A DNA stretch of 64,000 bases from Pseudoalteromonas sp. T1lg88 (GCF_002964765.1 NZ_PQCF01000026.1:39296-103295), one strand, 5' to 3'; counted from the stretch's first letter, positions 22,221 through 32,200 are shown. Notes: a model not told the origin generated them from the letters alone. Numbers and translations are program-made.

Positions 22221-22268
22221 GATAACACCCTAACCGCACTTTCACCCAAAACAGATTAAACAAGCATA

Positions 22269-23432
22269 ATGAAATCAATTAAACATTCTCTTCTAAAAGG
22301 CTTAAGTGGACTGCTATGTGCTAGCGCCGTTTTTACCGCTAACGCCCAAATTATCCCCGCAGCTCCTGAGGTTAATGCCAAGGGTTATTTCCTGGTTGAC
22401 TTCACCACAGGCAAAGTAATCGCTGAAGGCGAAGCCGATACCAAATTGGCACCGGCCAGTTTAACGAAAATGATGACCAGTTATGTGGTTGGTACAGAAA
22501 TCGCCGCGGGCAACCTGGCTCCCACCGATATGGTGACGGTCAGTGAAAATGCCTGGGCAAAGAATTTCCCAGAATCATCAAAAATGTTTATCGAAGTAGG
22601 TAAACAGGTCAGTGTTGAAGATCTTAACCGCGGTATCATAATTCAATCGGGTAACGATGCCTGTGTAGCCATGGCCGAACATATTGCCGGCAGCGAATCA
22701 GCATTTGCCGATTTAATGAATGCGCATGCGGAAAAACTAGGCATGAGCAACAGCCACTTTATTAACAGCCACGGCCTAGACACCAACGAGCATTACACCA
22801 CGCCACGCGATATGGCGACCCTAGGTGCCGCCTTGATCCGTGATGTGCCGGACGAGTATGCCCTGTATAAAGAAAAAGATTTTACCTATAACGGCATTAA
22901 GCAGTTCAACCGTAACAGTCTGTTATGGGATCAAAGCCTTGAGGTAGACGGCATTAAAACCGGTCATACCGATGATGCCGGCTATAGCCTGGTTTCTTCA
23001 GCGACCAAGGGCGATATGCGCTTAATCGCTGTGATCATGGGTGCCAGCTCTGAGCGTGCCCGTAAGGTTGAAAGCAAAAAGCTGCTTAACTACGGCTTCC
23101 GCTTTTTTGAAACCATCACTCCGTATCAAGCCGGTGACAAGTTTGCCGAGCAACGTATTTGGATGGGTGATAAAGAAATCGTTTCTCTGGGTATTTTAGA
23201 GAGCACACCAATCACTATTCCGCGTGGTCAACAAAAGAACCTGGAAGCCAACTTCGAGCTTGATACTACATTGGAAGCGCCACTGGCCAAGGGCACTAAG
23301 GTAGGTACCTTATACCTGCAGCTAGCCGGAGAAGACATTGCCAGCTATCCTTTAGTCACTCTGGAAAGTGTTGAAGAAGGTGGTTTTTTCAGCAAGATCT
23401 ACGACTACTTACGCTTGCAAATCATTGAGTAA
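22269..23432 (+). CDS. dacA: D-alanyl-D-alanine carboxypeptidase (PBP5/6 family)
   Basis: Low-molecular-mass PBP trimming the terminal D-Ala of peptidoglycan pentapeptides. A signal peptide ends near ANA (24-26). Active-site motifs are SLTK (64-67), SGN (127-129) and KTG (230-232). A C-terminal PBP5_C beta domain is followed by an amphipathic tail (FFSKIYDYLRLQIIE) typical of membrane attachment. Length 387 fits PBP5/6. It is separated from rlpA by 48 nt and ends in a strong terminator. Confidence 0.96.
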   Translation: MKSIKHSLLKGLSGLLCASAVFTANAQIIPAAPEVNAKGYFLVDFTTGKVIAEGEADTKLAPASLTKMMTSYVVGTEIAAGNLAPTDMVTVSENAWAKNFPESSKMFIEVGKQVSVEDLNRGIIIQSGNDACVAMAEHIAGSESAFADLMNAHAEKLGMSNSHFINSHGLDTNEHYTTPRDMATLGAALIRDVPDEYALYKEKDFTYNGIKQFNRNSLLWDQSLEVDGIKTGHTDDAGYSLVSSATKGDMRLIAVIMGASSERARKVESKKLLNYGFRFFETITPYQAGDKFAEQRIWMGDKEIVSLGILESTPITIPRGQQKNLEANFELDTTLEAPLAKGTKVGTLYLQLAGEDIASYPLVTLESVEEGGFFSKIYDYLRLQIIE

Positions 23433-23470
23433 GTAGAAATATACTTACAACTGGCCTAATCCAGAATAAG

Positions 23471-23496
23471 CGCCCCTATTGAGGGGCGTTTTTTTT
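23471..23496 (+). terminator. terminator after dacA
   Basis: CGCCCCT/AGGGGCG forms a 7-bp stem with a 4-nt loop, followed by eight T residues. Confidence 0.92.
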
Positions 23497-23507
23497 GCGC
23501 TAAAAAA

Positions 23508-23516
23508 TGCTAGAAT
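23508..23516 (+). promoter_or_regulatory. candidate extended -10 promoter for ybeD-lipB-lipA
   Basis: TGCTAGAAT fits an extended -10 (TGnTAnAAT) just after the dacA terminator and 70 nt before ybeD. No well-spaced -35 is visible, so this is tentative. Confidence 0.4.
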
Positions 23517-23586
23517 ATGCGCCATTGTGAACTAATGAACCCATTAGTTTGTTTGCGTCCTGTGCTGTAAATGAGGGTCAAGCATT

Positions 23587-23865
23587 ATGGTCAATCCGGT
23601 TAAAGACACCAAGTTTGATGAGTATCTAGAGTTTCCTTGTCCGTTTACCTTTAAGGTAATGGGCCTTGCTAACGTAGAATTAACCGAGCAAGTACTTACA
23701 GTTATGCAAGAACATGCTCCGGGCGACTACGCGCCAAGAACCAAGCCCAGTAGCAAGGGTAACTACGAGTCGGTCACCCTGATTGCGACCGTAACATCGA
23801 AAGAGCATATCGAAATTATCTACACTGAGCTGGGCAGCCTTGATCATGTCCGCTACGTGCTTTAA
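23587..23865 (+). CDS. ybeD: DUF493 protein YbeD
   Basis: Small conserved protein of 92 residues with the YbeD pattern [30 protein letters not shown] and VRYVL at the C terminus. The fold is an ACT-like/ferredoxin-like domain. It is consistently found between dacA and lipB in enterobacteria; its role is not established. lipB begins 21 nt downstream. Confidence 0.93.
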   Translation: MVNPVKDTKFDEYLEFPCPFTFKVMGLANVELTEQVLTVMQEHAPGDYAPRTKPSSKGNYESVTLIATVTSKEHIEIIYTELGSLDHVRYVL

Positions 23866-23886
23866 CAGCACCACAGAGGACACGCC

Positions 23887-24534
23887 GTGAGTAATCTAAT
23901 TGTTCGCCAGCTAGGACGCCAAGAATACATGCCCATTTGGCATGCCATGCAGGAATATACCGATGTGCGCGATGAGCAAAGTGCTGATGAAATCTGGCTG
24001 GTTGAGCACGAGCCCGTATTTACCCAGGGCCAGGCCGGTAAAGAAGAACACCTGCTGATGCCGGGTGATATTCCTGTGGTTCAGGTCGATCGCGGCGGCC
24101 AGGTGACCTATCACGGCCCGGGCCAGCAAATGCTCTATGTACTGTTTAACTTACGCCGCCTGAAAATTGGCGTCCGCGAGCTGGTAACCTGGCTCGAAGA
24201 AAGCATTATCGATTGCCTGCAAGAATATGGCGTCGAAGCCTATGCCAAAAAAGATGCCCCGGGCGTCTACGTGAATGAAGCCAAGGTTGCCTCGTTAGGC
24301 CTGCGTGTACGCCGTGGTTGCTCCTTCCATGGGCTGGCCTTAAATGTCGATATGGATTTAGGCCCATTTTTACGCATTAACCCTTGTGGTTACGCCGGCC
24401 TGCAAATGGTGCAATGTAAAGACTTAGGCGGTCCACAAAGCGTTGAAAGCGCCGGGCAAGGACTGGTGCAGCAATTAATTAAACGACTCAATCCTGCAGA
24501 GGTTGAGTACCAAGAAGGTTTAGTGAAAGAATGA
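23887..24534 (+). CDS. lipB: octanoyltransferase LipB
   Basis: LipB transfers octanoate from acyl carrier protein to lipoyl domains. Catalytic residues are visible as K133 ([10 protein letters not shown]) and C167 (NPCGYAGL), with the substrate motif [12 protein letters not shown] at 69-80. It uses a GTG start at 23887 preceded by AGAGGA. The 3' end overlaps lipA by 4 nt. Confidence 0.96.
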   Translation: MSNLIVRQLGRQEYMPIWHAMQEYTDVRDEQSADEIWLVEHEPVFTQGQAGKEEHLLMPGDIPVVQVDRGGQVTYHGPGQQMLYVLFNLRRLKIGVRELVTWLEESIIDCLQEYGVEAYAKKDAPGVYVNEAKVASLGLRVRRGCSFHGLALNVDMDLGPFLRINPCGYAGLQMVQCKDLGGPQSVESAGQGLVQQLIKRLNPAEVEYQEGLVKE

Positions 24535-25499
24535 CAAAATCATCTGTACGTATGGAGCCGGGCGTAAAGCTTCGTGACGCCCAAAAAATGGCACTGATCC
24601 CGGTTAAGGTCTTGCCGACAGAAAAAGAAGAAATGCTGCGCAAGCCACAGTGGCTGAAGATCCGTTTGCCTAAGTCGAGCGAGCGTATCGATGGTATTAA
24701 ACAAGCCATGCGTAAACATGGCCTGCATTCGGTATGTGAAGAGGCCAGCTGCCCTAACCTGTCCGAATGTTTTAACCATGGTACGGCCACCTTTATGATC
24801 TTGGGTGCTATCTGTACCCGCCGCTGCCCGTTTTGCGATGTGGCACACGGCCGTCCGCTTAAACCGGATGCCGAAGAGCCGGAAAAACTAGCACTGACCA
24901 TCAAGGATATGAAGTTAAGCTATGTGGTGATCACCTCGGTTGACCGCGATGACCTGCGTGACGGTGGTGCTCAACACTTTGCCGATTGTATCCGTGAAAT
25001 TCGCAAGCACAACCCGGGTATTACCATAGAGATCCTGGTTCCCGACTTCCGTGGTCGTATGGAACGTGCACTTGAGATCCTCAGTGAAACACCGCCGGAT
25101 GTGTTCAACCACAACCTGGAAACCGCGCCACGTCTGTATAAACTGGCACGTCCAGGTGCCGATTATAAATGGTCACTAGAGCTGCTACGTCGCTTTAAAG
25201 AAGCGCACCCAGAAGTTCGTACTAAATCTGGCCTAATGGTTGGTTTGGGTGAAGAAATGAGTGAAATCGAAGAAGTGTTACGTGATCTACGTGAGCACAA
25301 TGTTGATATGCTGACCGTGGGTCAGTATCTGCAACCTTCGAAGCACCACCTAGCGGTGAAGCGTTATGTGCCACCCGAGGAATTCGACGCACTAAAAGAA
25401 TATGCCGATGAAATTGGCTTTTCTCATGCTGCCTGCGGACCTTTCGTTCGCTCCAGCTACCATGCCGACCAACAGGCGGCGGGTAAAGAAGTTAAGTAA
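24531..25499 (+). CDS. lipA: lipoyl synthase LipA
   Basis: Radical-SAM enzyme inserting two sulfurs into protein-bound octanoyl groups. The auxiliary cluster cysteines are C69, C74, C80 ([12 protein letters not shown]) and the radical-SAM cysteines C95, C99, C102 (CTRRCPFC). Length 322 and the C-terminal RSSYHA motif are as expected. It is translationally coupled to lipB. Confidence 0.97.
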   Translation: MTKSSVRMEPGVKLRDAQKMALIPVKVLPTEKEEMLRKPQWLKIRLPKSSERIDGIKQAMRKHGLHSVCEEASCPNLSECFNHGTATFMILGAICTRRCPFCDVAHGRPLKPDAEEPEKLALTIKDMKLSYVVITSVDRDDLRDGGAQHFADCIREIRKHNPGITIEILVPDFRGRMERALEILSETPPDVFNHNLETAPRLYKLARPGADYKWSLELLRRFKEAHPEVRTKSGLMVGLGEEMSEIEEVLRDLREHNVDMLTVGQYLQPSKHHLAVKRYVPPEEFDALKEYADEIGFSHAACGPFVRSSYHADQQAAGKEVK

Positions 25500-25508
25500 C
25501 ACCCAAAA

Positions 25509-25541
25509 ACACGGCACTGCGTCATGCAAGTGCCGTGTCTA
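25509..25541 (+). terminator. probable terminator after lipA
   Basis: ACACGGCACT/AGTGCCGTGT is a perfect 10-bp stem with a 10-nt loop, followed by a modest T-rich tail (CTATTT). Confidence 0.7.
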
Positions 25542-25855
25542 TTTCAGGCACATCTTGGGCGCTTCCATAACCCTAGTGACATTACTCCCACAGACCGGCA
25601 AGATCTTTATCTCCAACCAGTGCCCTGCTCAATATAACTTCCCTTAAAATTCCACCTCAAAGTGCGATGGCTAACCGAGTTTTGTCTCAGTATGATACTT
25701 AACCGCTAAAGCTAAAACAGAACTAAAAAGTATCTTTGGGCAACTTAAATAGCATTTTCAGCGCACTTTTCAATCTTTGACTTATGCTTGTTAAATGCCT
25801 GTTCAGCCTCATTTGTTAAGCTCAAAAATACTGCAAACAAAGGGAATCAAAAACT
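25542..25855. other. gene-free upstream region of the DUF4382 gene
   Basis: This AT-rich stretch shows no convincing reading frame, RNA gene or repeat on either strand. It presumably holds the promoter of the lipoprotein gene that follows. Confidence 0.5.
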
Positions 25856-26826
25856 ATGAATAAACTATTACTAGCAACGGCCATCTCAGCTACTTTACTA
25901 ACAGGTTGTGGTGGTTCTTCGAGTGAAGAAGAAACGGCTCAATTCAGCCTAGGTGTATCTGATGCGCCTGTCAGTAATGCAAAAGAAGTATGGGTAGCTT
26001 TTGATAGCATCATCATTAATGGTGCCGACGGCGAACGTCCAATGTTCGAAACCCGTACCGCAGACGGTGAACCTGTAATGGTTAACCTTTTAGAATTCAC
26101 CGGTAGCGACGTATTCAGTCTTATCAATGATGAAGTTGTAGCGCCGGGTCAGTACAACTGGCTACGCGCCAATATCGTGAACGGTGATGAAGCCAATATC
26201 GCGATGACTTCTCACATTGTATAAACGATGATACCGTTGCTCCTTTGGTAGTTAACCGTAAAAACAAAGATGGTCTTGGTGAGATTCAAATCAACGACTT
26301 CACCCTAGCGGTAGGCGAAAACCAGTTCGTTCTTGAGTTCGACCTGAAAAAATCACTGGTTGATCCTAGCAACAGCGAAGTTGTGAACCTTAAACCTACC
26401 GGTATCCGCCTTGAAAACCTTGCCGATGTTGAAGACATCGAAGGCTTAGTAACAGAAGCCATGATTACGAGCTGTGAAGCCGACAACATCGCCTTTGCTC
26501 CAGAAACAGGTGCCTTTGGCCATGCAGTTTACCTATACAGCGGTGATGTTGTTGAGCCTAAAGATCTGTATGTTGAGGCAGACGGTGTAACCTCACCTGC
26601 CGATGCACCAATCGCAACGGCTAACGTGGTATTCAATGAAGAAAGCGGCCTGAACGAGTTCGAAATCGGCTTCGTTGCAGCGGGTAGCTACAAGCTTGCC
26701 TACACTTGTACGGCACACCTTGACGACGCTGAAGTACTGAATGAAGAAGTTACTCTGTACTCTACTCAGGACGTGACTGTAGTAGCCGGTGAAGACGCTC
26801 AGGTTACTTTTGATATCGCTGAATAA
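25856..26826 (+). pseudogene. DUF4382 lipoprotein, frameshifted
   Basis: The N-terminal part (25856-26224) has a lipoprotein signal with lipobox LTGC and then the DUF4382 pattern SLGVSDAPVSNAKEVWVAFDSI. It ends prematurely after MTSHIV. The continuation (NDDTVAPLVVNRK... to 26826) is open in another frame, so an indel lies near 26211-26226; removing 4 nt or adding 2 nt would restore one protein of about 322 residues. The second part holds the rest of DUF4382 and a C-terminal beta-rich domain with SYKLAYTC. DUF4382 proteins are surface or periplasmic lipoproteins of unknown role. The break is not in a homopolymer, favouring a genuine mutation, but a sequence error is not excluded. Confidence 0.8.
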
Positions 26827-26869
26827 ACAGCTGAAATAGAGCGATAAAATTTTTAAAAATTTTGCTTGC

Positions 26870-26908
26870 GTGGCGCAATAATTTGGCTATTATTGCGCCA
26901 CTTTTATT
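26870..26908 (+). terminator. terminator after the DUF4382 gene
   Basis: GTGGCGCAATAA/TTATTGCGCCAC is a perfect 12-bp stem with an 8-nt loop followed by TTTTATT. Confidence 0.88.
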
Positions 26909-26982
26909 AGATAGCCAATCCTAGTACAGCATTTCTTGCCAAGGCGAAAGAGTAACTATCCAAATTAACTTTTGGAGTTATG

Positions 26983-28155
26983 ATGTCGGTTTCTACCTTT
27001 GCTCAGCCTTTTGCTACAAACAACGAGCACCTTTCTCTATGCACCGCTCTTGCGAAGCAACACGGCACCCCATTACTGGTGCTTGATCTAAACCAAGTGC
27101 GTGAAAATTATTTACAGCTGGCTAACGCCTTGCCTAATGTTGCCTTGCATTATGCGCTTAAGCCTTTGCCTCATATTGATGTGGTACACACGTTAAATGA
27201 GCTTGGTGGCAGCTTTGATTTAGCCACGAACGGCGAAGTGGATCTTGTGGCTCAGGCCGGTGTTGCTCCTACTCAGGTGATCCACACTCACCCGATCAAA
27301 CGCGTAAGTGATATAGAGCATGCTCTTAACTATGGCTGTACCACCTTTGTGTTCGACAGCGAAAATGAGCTGCATAAGTTTGTGCCCTATCGCGACCAAG
27401 TCGAGTTATTGCTGCGCCTGAGCTTCCCTAATAAAGATGCGGCTGCTGACTTGTCCAAGAAGTTTGGGGTGATCAGAGCTGATGCCTTACCCTTGCTTAA
27501 GCGCGCAAAAGAGTTAGGCATTCGCGTACGTGGTTTATCATTTCACGTTGGTTCACAAACCATGGATGCGGGTAAATATGTGCATGCTATCGAACAATGC
27601 AAAATAGTCTTCGAAGGAGCCGTCGCCGAAGGCCTAGGCGCTATGAATACCTTGGATATTGGCGGTGGTTTCCCGGTGAGCTACGCGGGACAGCCCATTG
27701 ATATCTATGAATTTTGCGCACCGATACGCGATGCTTTGAGTAGCTGGCCCGACACGGTACAGTTTATTGCCGAGCCAGGACGCTTTATCGTTGCTTCGGC
27801 TATGACCCATGTCATGAGCGTGATGGGTCAAAGCAAGCGCGGGGGCACCACCTGGTACTACATGGACGATGGTGTCTACGGCGCCTTTAGTGGCCGAGTG
27901 TATGGTGAGCCAGAACAGCGCTTTTACAGCCTGGCATATGAAGATGTGCAACCCTGTGTTTTAACCGGGCCGACCTGTGACAGTATCGATGTGATCAGCG
28001 ATAACTGTTTAATGCCGGCCTTAGCCGACGGTGATTTGGTGTTTACCGAGAATATGGGTGCCTATACCTGGACCACCAGCACCGAGTTCAACTTCTTTGC
28101 TAAAGCGCAGTTGATCAGTCTCAATTCAACGATGCTAATCGCAGAAGTGGGTTAA
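26983..28155 (+). CDS. type III PLP-dependent decarboxylase (ornithine/lysine decarboxylase)
   Basis: Alanine-racemase-fold group IV decarboxylase making a polyamine precursor (putrescine and/or cadaverine). The PLP lysine lies in HYALKPLP (residue 60 or 61). SFHVGSQ, the glycine-rich DIGGGFP and EPGRF segments bind PLP phosphate. GPTCDSIDVI supplies the catalytic cysteine region of ornithine decarboxylases. Length about 390 is normal. Two consecutive ATGs occur at 26980 and 26983; TGGAG is only 2 nt before the first and 5 nt before the second, so 26983 is chosen. Single-gene unit with its own terminator. Confidence 0.9.
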   Translation: MSVSTFAQPFATNNEHLSLCTALAKQHGTPLLVLDLNQVRENYLQLANALPNVALHYALKPLPHIDVVHTLNELGGSFDLATNGEVDLVAQAGVAPTQVIHTHPIKRVSDIEHALNYGCTTFVFDSENELHKFVPYRDQVELLLRLSFPNKDAAADLSKKFGVIRADALPLLKRAKELGIRVRGLSFHVGSQTMDAGKYVHAIEQCKIVFEGAVAEGLGAMNTLDIGGGFPVSYAGQPIDIYEFCAPIRDALSSWPDTVQFIAEPGRFIVASAMTHVMSVMGQSKRGGTTWYYMDDGVYGAFSGRVYGEPEQRFYSLAYEDVQPCVLTGPTCDSIDVISDNCLMPALADGDLVFTENMGAYTWTTSTEFNFFAKAQLISLNSTMLIAEVG

Positions 28156-28163
28156 ATTAAAAA

Positions 28164-28191
28164 GCGGTGCCATTAAGGCACCGTTCTTTTT
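28164..28191 (+). terminator. terminator after the decarboxylase gene
   Basis: CGGTGCC/GGCACCG forms a 7-bp stem with a 5-nt loop followed by TTCTTTTT. The preceding A run lets it serve the convergent gene as well. Confidence 0.88.
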
Positions 28192-28202
28192 AGAACCATA
28201 TT

Positions 28203-28961
28203 CTACTTCGCTTTTAATAGCGCATACTCGTTTGTTAGACGTTGCAATGCTTTTTGTTCTATGTCGATTAAAGTTGCGTACTTAGCTGTTATTGCTGACA
28301 TTCTTTGCGCATTGGCATTATCGAACTTCGCAGCCACTAAGTTCGCAGACTGGCCCGTAGTCTTAATCTTCAACGCCTTGAGCTCCGAATCTAATTGCTG
28401 ATGATAGGTCTCAATTTTATCTTCATGCTCTCGTATCTCCCGCTCAATTCGCTGCATTTTGATGTATTCATCAACGCTATCATCCTTATTCGATGGCTCA
28501 GCGGTCATCTGTTGCTTGAGAAGAAGACGATCGATATTAAGTTGCTCTCTGTTTATCAACGCTTGGTAATGATCGATGCTTGATTGCATTTGTGTTGCTA
28601 TCGCCTTTTCTCGTTCAGCACCGGCAAGATTCTTGCGCTGACCGTTAGCTTGGGCTTCGAGCTCAGTTAACTCCTGCCTCATCTGCAATGAATAGGTATC
28701 TATTTTGTCTTTGCTTTGCGCTAACTCACGCGATATGGCTCGGTTGTCTATGTAGTTCGCAATACCTGAATCTGCCGGCGTTGAGGTCATTACTTGTTGT
28801 TTATCGACTAGCGTTTTGACATCAAGCTTTTGCGCATCTTGGCTACAGGGTAATTGTGAGTAGCTTACAACCCCATCAATAACACATTTGTACACCGCGG
28901 TTTGTGCAACTAACTGATTACTAGATAATAATAACGTTATCGCCAATATCCTTTTGAACAT
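28203..28961 (-). CDS. exported DUF4124 coiled-coil protein
   Basis: Protein of 252 residues with a signal peptide (cleavage likely near VAQ at 18-20), then a DUF4124-type motif AVYKCVIDGVVSYSQLPC. The remainder is predicted coiled coil containing an internal duplication. Both halves carry the pattern RE-x(5)-DKI-[DE]-TY ... L-x-A-x-x-x-GQ-x(3)-L-x-A, around residues 72-100 and 170-200. Function unknown; a periplasmic scaffold or cell-wall-associated role is only a guess. It converges with the decarboxylase gene. Confidence 0.8.
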   Translation of the reverse strand: MFKRILAITLLLSSNQLVAQTAVYKCVIDGVVSYSQLPCSQDAQKLDVKTLVDKQQVMTSTPADSGIANYIDNRAISRELAQSKDKIDTYSLQMRQELTELEAQANGQRKNLAGAEREKAIATQMQSSIDHYQALINREQLNIDRLLLKQQMTAEPSNKDDSVDEYIKMQRIEREIREHEDKIETYHQQLDSELKALKIKTTGQSANLVAAKFDNANAQRMSAITAKYATLIDIEQKALQRLTNEYALLKAK

Positions 28962-29090
28962 GATAAAAACTCCTTTTGCACTGTTTAATTGCTTCCATTG
29001 TAGCTGATTTACACACCTGTCTTCGCTAAAACGATCGAACTCACTGTTAATTCCGTATCACTAAACATAGAACACTCACATTATGAACCT

Positions 29091-30389
29091 ATGTCTACGG
29101 GCTTATATCTATTTAGTAACGATCTCAGAATCGCCGACAATGAGTTGCTGCAACGACTTTGCCAACATTGTAAGCAGCTTATTTTCATCTATACGCCACT
29201 AAATGAGCTCGTCGATGCGAGCTACAACGCTTATCCAAAACAAGACGTCTCCAAAAGCGTATGTTCGTTTAGAGGGCAAACGCTTAAATGCCTCGCCGAT
29301 GAACTATCGCGCCAAGGGCACAACCTCTATTTCGCAGACAGCATAGAAGATTTAGTTCGCATAATACGAGAGCATAAAGTGAGTGATATCGCCATTGCCA
29401 ACCAATTCGGATGGAATGAGTCATTAGCACTGCGTAAATTGACACAGCAAGTACGGGGGATCAACTTTTGGCATAAGTCCAACCATACGCTGTTTGCAAA
29501 AGAGCAGTTACCCTTTCAAATTGACGACACTCCCGACACCTTTAGCCGCTTTAGAAAGCTTGTGGAATCTAGCGTTGCGGTCCATCCAACCATGGGAAGC
29601 CCACTACATTTTCCTACTTCGGTGCAGTGTAAATTACCCTTATGCACGGACATATACAATGATTTGCAGCCAATGGGCGCATGGTTTTCACAAACAGCGA
29701 CTACAGCGTTAACTAGTTATTTCAGTAGCACTGCTCCTAGTCGCTACAAGCAAACACGTAATGCCTTATCTGGCGACAAGTTCTCCACCGGGTTTTCTCC
29801 CTGGTTGGCCAATGGCTCTCTCAGCGCTCGCCAGGTCTATAGCGCCCTACTTGCTTATGAGCAGCGCTGCGGCGCCAATGAATCGACTTACTGGATCTAC
29901 TTTGAACTCTTGTGGCGAGAGTATTTTCAATGGCTGGCTCTAAAGCAAGGCCGCTCGCTATTTGTATTTAAAGGCATGAGCCACACGGCCCCAAAAACCA
30001 GCTTTTACCCGGAACGTTATCAGGCCTGGTGTCATGGCAATACCGAGTTTGAGCTGGTCAATGCGCTCATGCATCAACTCAATACCAGTGGATGGATGTC
30101 CAACAGAGGCAGGCAAATCGTCGCCAGTTGTTTTGTCAATGAATTGGAACTGGATTGGCGCTATGGCGCGGCCTACTTCGAGCATCACTTAATTGATTAC
30201 GATGTTGCCAGCAATTATGGCAACTGGCAGTACATAGCCGGGGTCGGTGCCGACCCCCGCGGTGGACGGCATTTCAACCTTGCCAAGCAAACCGAGTTAT
30301 TCGACCCCGACGGCCGGTTTATCAAGCGTTACGGTGGAGTGGCTGTGCAAGCACAGGAGCGGGATCACAATGGCTGGCCACGGCACTAG
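29091..30389 (+). CDS. DASH-family cryptochrome/photolyase
   Basis: Flavoprotein of 432 residues of the photolyase/cryptochrome superfamily, DASH type, which repairs cyclobutane dimers mainly in single-stranded DNA. The N-terminal alpha/beta domain begins LYLFSNDLRIADNE. The FAD-binding C-terminal part shows the DASH signature NYGNWQYIAGVGADPRGGRHFN. The start ATG lies soon after an upstream stop, with no strong ribosome site. It is followed 13 nt later by a second photolyase-family gene, so the two likely form a light-response or repair operon. Confidence 0.92.
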   Translation: MSTGLYLFSNDLRIADNELLQRLCQHCKQLIFIYTPLNELVDASYNAYPKQDVSKSVCSFRGQTLKCLADELSRQGHNLYFADSIEDLVRIIREHKVSDIAIANQFGWNESLALRKLTQQVRGINFWHKSNHTLFAKEQLPFQIDDTPDTFSRFRKLVESSVAVHPTMGSPLHFPTSVQCKLPLCTDIYNDLQPMGAWFSQTATTALTSYFSSTAPSRYKQTRNALSGDKFSTGFSPWLANGSLSARQVYSALLAYEQRCGANESTYWIYFELLWREYFQWLALKQGRSLFVFKGMSHTAPKTSFYPERYQAWCHGNTEFELVNALMHQLNTSGWMSNRGRQIVASCFVNELELDWRYGAAYFEHHLIDYDVASNYGNWQYIAGVGADPRGGRHFNLAKQTELFDPDGRFIKRYGGVAVQAQERDHNGWPRH

Positions 30390-30402
30390 TAAGAGAGCGA
30401 GC

Positions 30403-31959
30403 ATGAGCAAGCAACAATACAAAGAAGTTCGCCTGATTTTAGGCGACCAACTCAATGCCAATCATTCTTGGTTTAAAACCAAGCGAGATGATGTGCTTTA
30501 CATCATTGCTGAGCTGCATCAAGAAATGCACTACACCAGGCATCATATTCAAAAGATCATGTGCTTTTTTGCTGCGATGGAACGGTTTGCGTCTGCCCTT
30601 AGCCAGGCGGGGCATCAGGTTTTATACCTTACTCTGGACGACACCCAAGAGTTTGCACAGCTCAATGAGTTAATTGCCCACTGTGTCACCGAGCATCAAG
30701 CCGACTGTTTTAGCTATCAGCTACCGGATGAATATCGGCTACGCCGGCAACTGGAGCAGCTGACATTAAGTAGCGTTGAGATAAGGCGCTATGACAGTGA
30801 GCATTTTATGCTCGGATTTGAAGAATTAGGCGACTATTTCCAGGCGGATACCCATCACACCATGGAGCAATTCTATCGCAAGATGCGCAGGCGCTTCGAT
30901 ATCTTGATGGACCAGGGTAAACCCCTTGGCGGCCAATGGAACTTCGACAAAGAGAACCGTAACAAGCTCAAGGCCGAGGACATTAAACAGCTTCCCCCTC
31001 CCTTGTGCTTTGATAACGACGTTAAGGCAATTACCGAGCGCATTGCTCGCCATAAAATAAAAACCATAGGCAAAGGCGGGCCCAGGCTGCTGTGGCCGGT
31101 GACACGCAAACAAGCACTGCAGTTGCTTGAGTATTTTTGTAATCATCTGCTGCCTCTGTTTGGCACCTTTCAGGACGCCATGACCTGCCACAGCGACGCT
31201 AAATGGTCCTTGTACCATAGCCGCCTGTCGTTTGCGCTCAACGCAAAAATCCTCCACCCACTGCAAGTCATCAACGCGGCAATAGAGGCATATCATGAAT
31301 CTGAAGGAAGGATCACCCTTGCGCAAGTTGAAGGCTTCGCCAGGCAAATTTTAGGCTGGCGTGAATATGTCAGAGGCGTCTATTGGCTCAATATGCCCAA
31401 GTACGCACACAGTAATGCCCTCGAGGCGCACCAAGCGCTGCCGGAATTTTTCTGGAGCGGCAAAACAAAAATGAACTGCCTGCAACACGCCATTGGCCAA
31501 AGCCTGGACTATGGATATGCCCATCATATCCAACGCCTGATGATCACCGGCAACTTTTGCTTGCTGCTGGGCGTTGACCCGGACCAGGTGGATGCCTGGT
31601 ACCTGGGTATTTATGTAGATGCCATTGAATGGGTGGAAATGCCTAACACCCGGGGCATGAGTCAGTTCGCCGATGGCGGCATTATTGCCACCAAGCCCTA
31701 CTGCGCCGGCGGCAATTACGTCAATAAGATGAGCGATTACTGCCAAGGCTGCCACTATAAGGTCAAGGAAAAAACCAGCGACCTCGCCTGCCCCCTAAAT
31801 AGCCTCTACTGGCACTTCTTACACCGGCACAGAGCGCGCTTTGGCAATAACCACCGCATTGGCATGATTTATCGAAACTGGGATAAGCAAAGCGATGAGG
31901 CCCGCCGGGCCGTGCTTAATAGAGCGCAGTGGTGCATCGACAACATCGAGTCATTATAA
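30403..31959 (+). CDS. iron-sulfur bacterial photolyase/cryptochrome (FeS-BCP, PhrB-like (6-4) photolyase)
   Basis: Protein of 518 residues of the FeS-BCP clade, whose founding members repair (6-4) photoproducts and bind FAD, a lumazine and a 4Fe-4S cluster. The N-terminal EVRLILGDQLNANHSWF pattern is typical. Four cysteines match the cluster ligands of Agrobacterium PhrB at a constant offset of nine: C359, C447, C450 and C463 against C350, C438, C441 and C454. The ATG at 30403 follows a GAGAGCGAG stretch; an upstream open frame runs into the preceding gene and is ignored. Confidence 0.92.
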   Translation: MSKQQYKEVRLILGDQLNANHSWFKTKRDDVLYIIAELHQEMHYTRHHIQKIMCFFAAMERFASALSQAGHQVLYLTLDDTQEFAQLNELIAHCVTEHQADCFSYQLPDEYRLRRQLEQLTLSSVEIRRYDSEHFMLGFEELGDYFQADTHHTMEQFYRKMRRRFDILMDQGKPLGGQWNFDKENRNKLKAEDIKQLPPPLCFDNDVKAITERIARHKIKTIGKGGPRLLWPVTRKQALQLLEYFCNHLLPLFGTFQDAMTCHSDAKWSLYHSRLSFALNAKILHPLQVINAAIEAYHESEGRITLAQVEGFARQILGWREYVRGVYWLNMPKYAHSNALEAHQALPEFFWSGKTKMNCLQHAIGQSLDYGYAHHIQRLMITGNFCLLLGVDPDQVDAWYLGIYVDAIEWVEMPNTRGMSQFADGGIIATKPYCAGGNYVNKMSDYCQGCHYKVKEKTSDLACPLNSLYWHFLHRHRARFGNNHRIGMIYRNWDKQSDEARRAVLNRAQWCIDNIESL

Positions 31960-32200
31960 GGATTGTTGCAAAGTTGCAGCTAACAAAGCAAGCACTAAAG
32001 GAGTTGCCGCGCTTCCATTTGCAGTCGCTAAAGCGCGGTGGGCACACTAGGCAAGAAACGAGCACTATTTAGAAAAGGTGTTGAATAGCAAGTAAATTTT
32101 CATGCTCTTGCCCTGAAAGCTTTCCTAGTTAGAGGGGAGGTAGAGAATAACTTTTCAGGTACAAAACTTTACTAGATGGAAAGGTAGCTAACTGAAATGG
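31960..32200. other. gene-free stretch after the photolyase pair
   Basis: No gene is supported here. An 8-bp hairpin CCGCGCTT/AAGCGCGG (32007-32014 with 32031-32038) lacks a T tract. Otherwise nothing stands out before the terminator at 32201. Confidence 0.4.
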
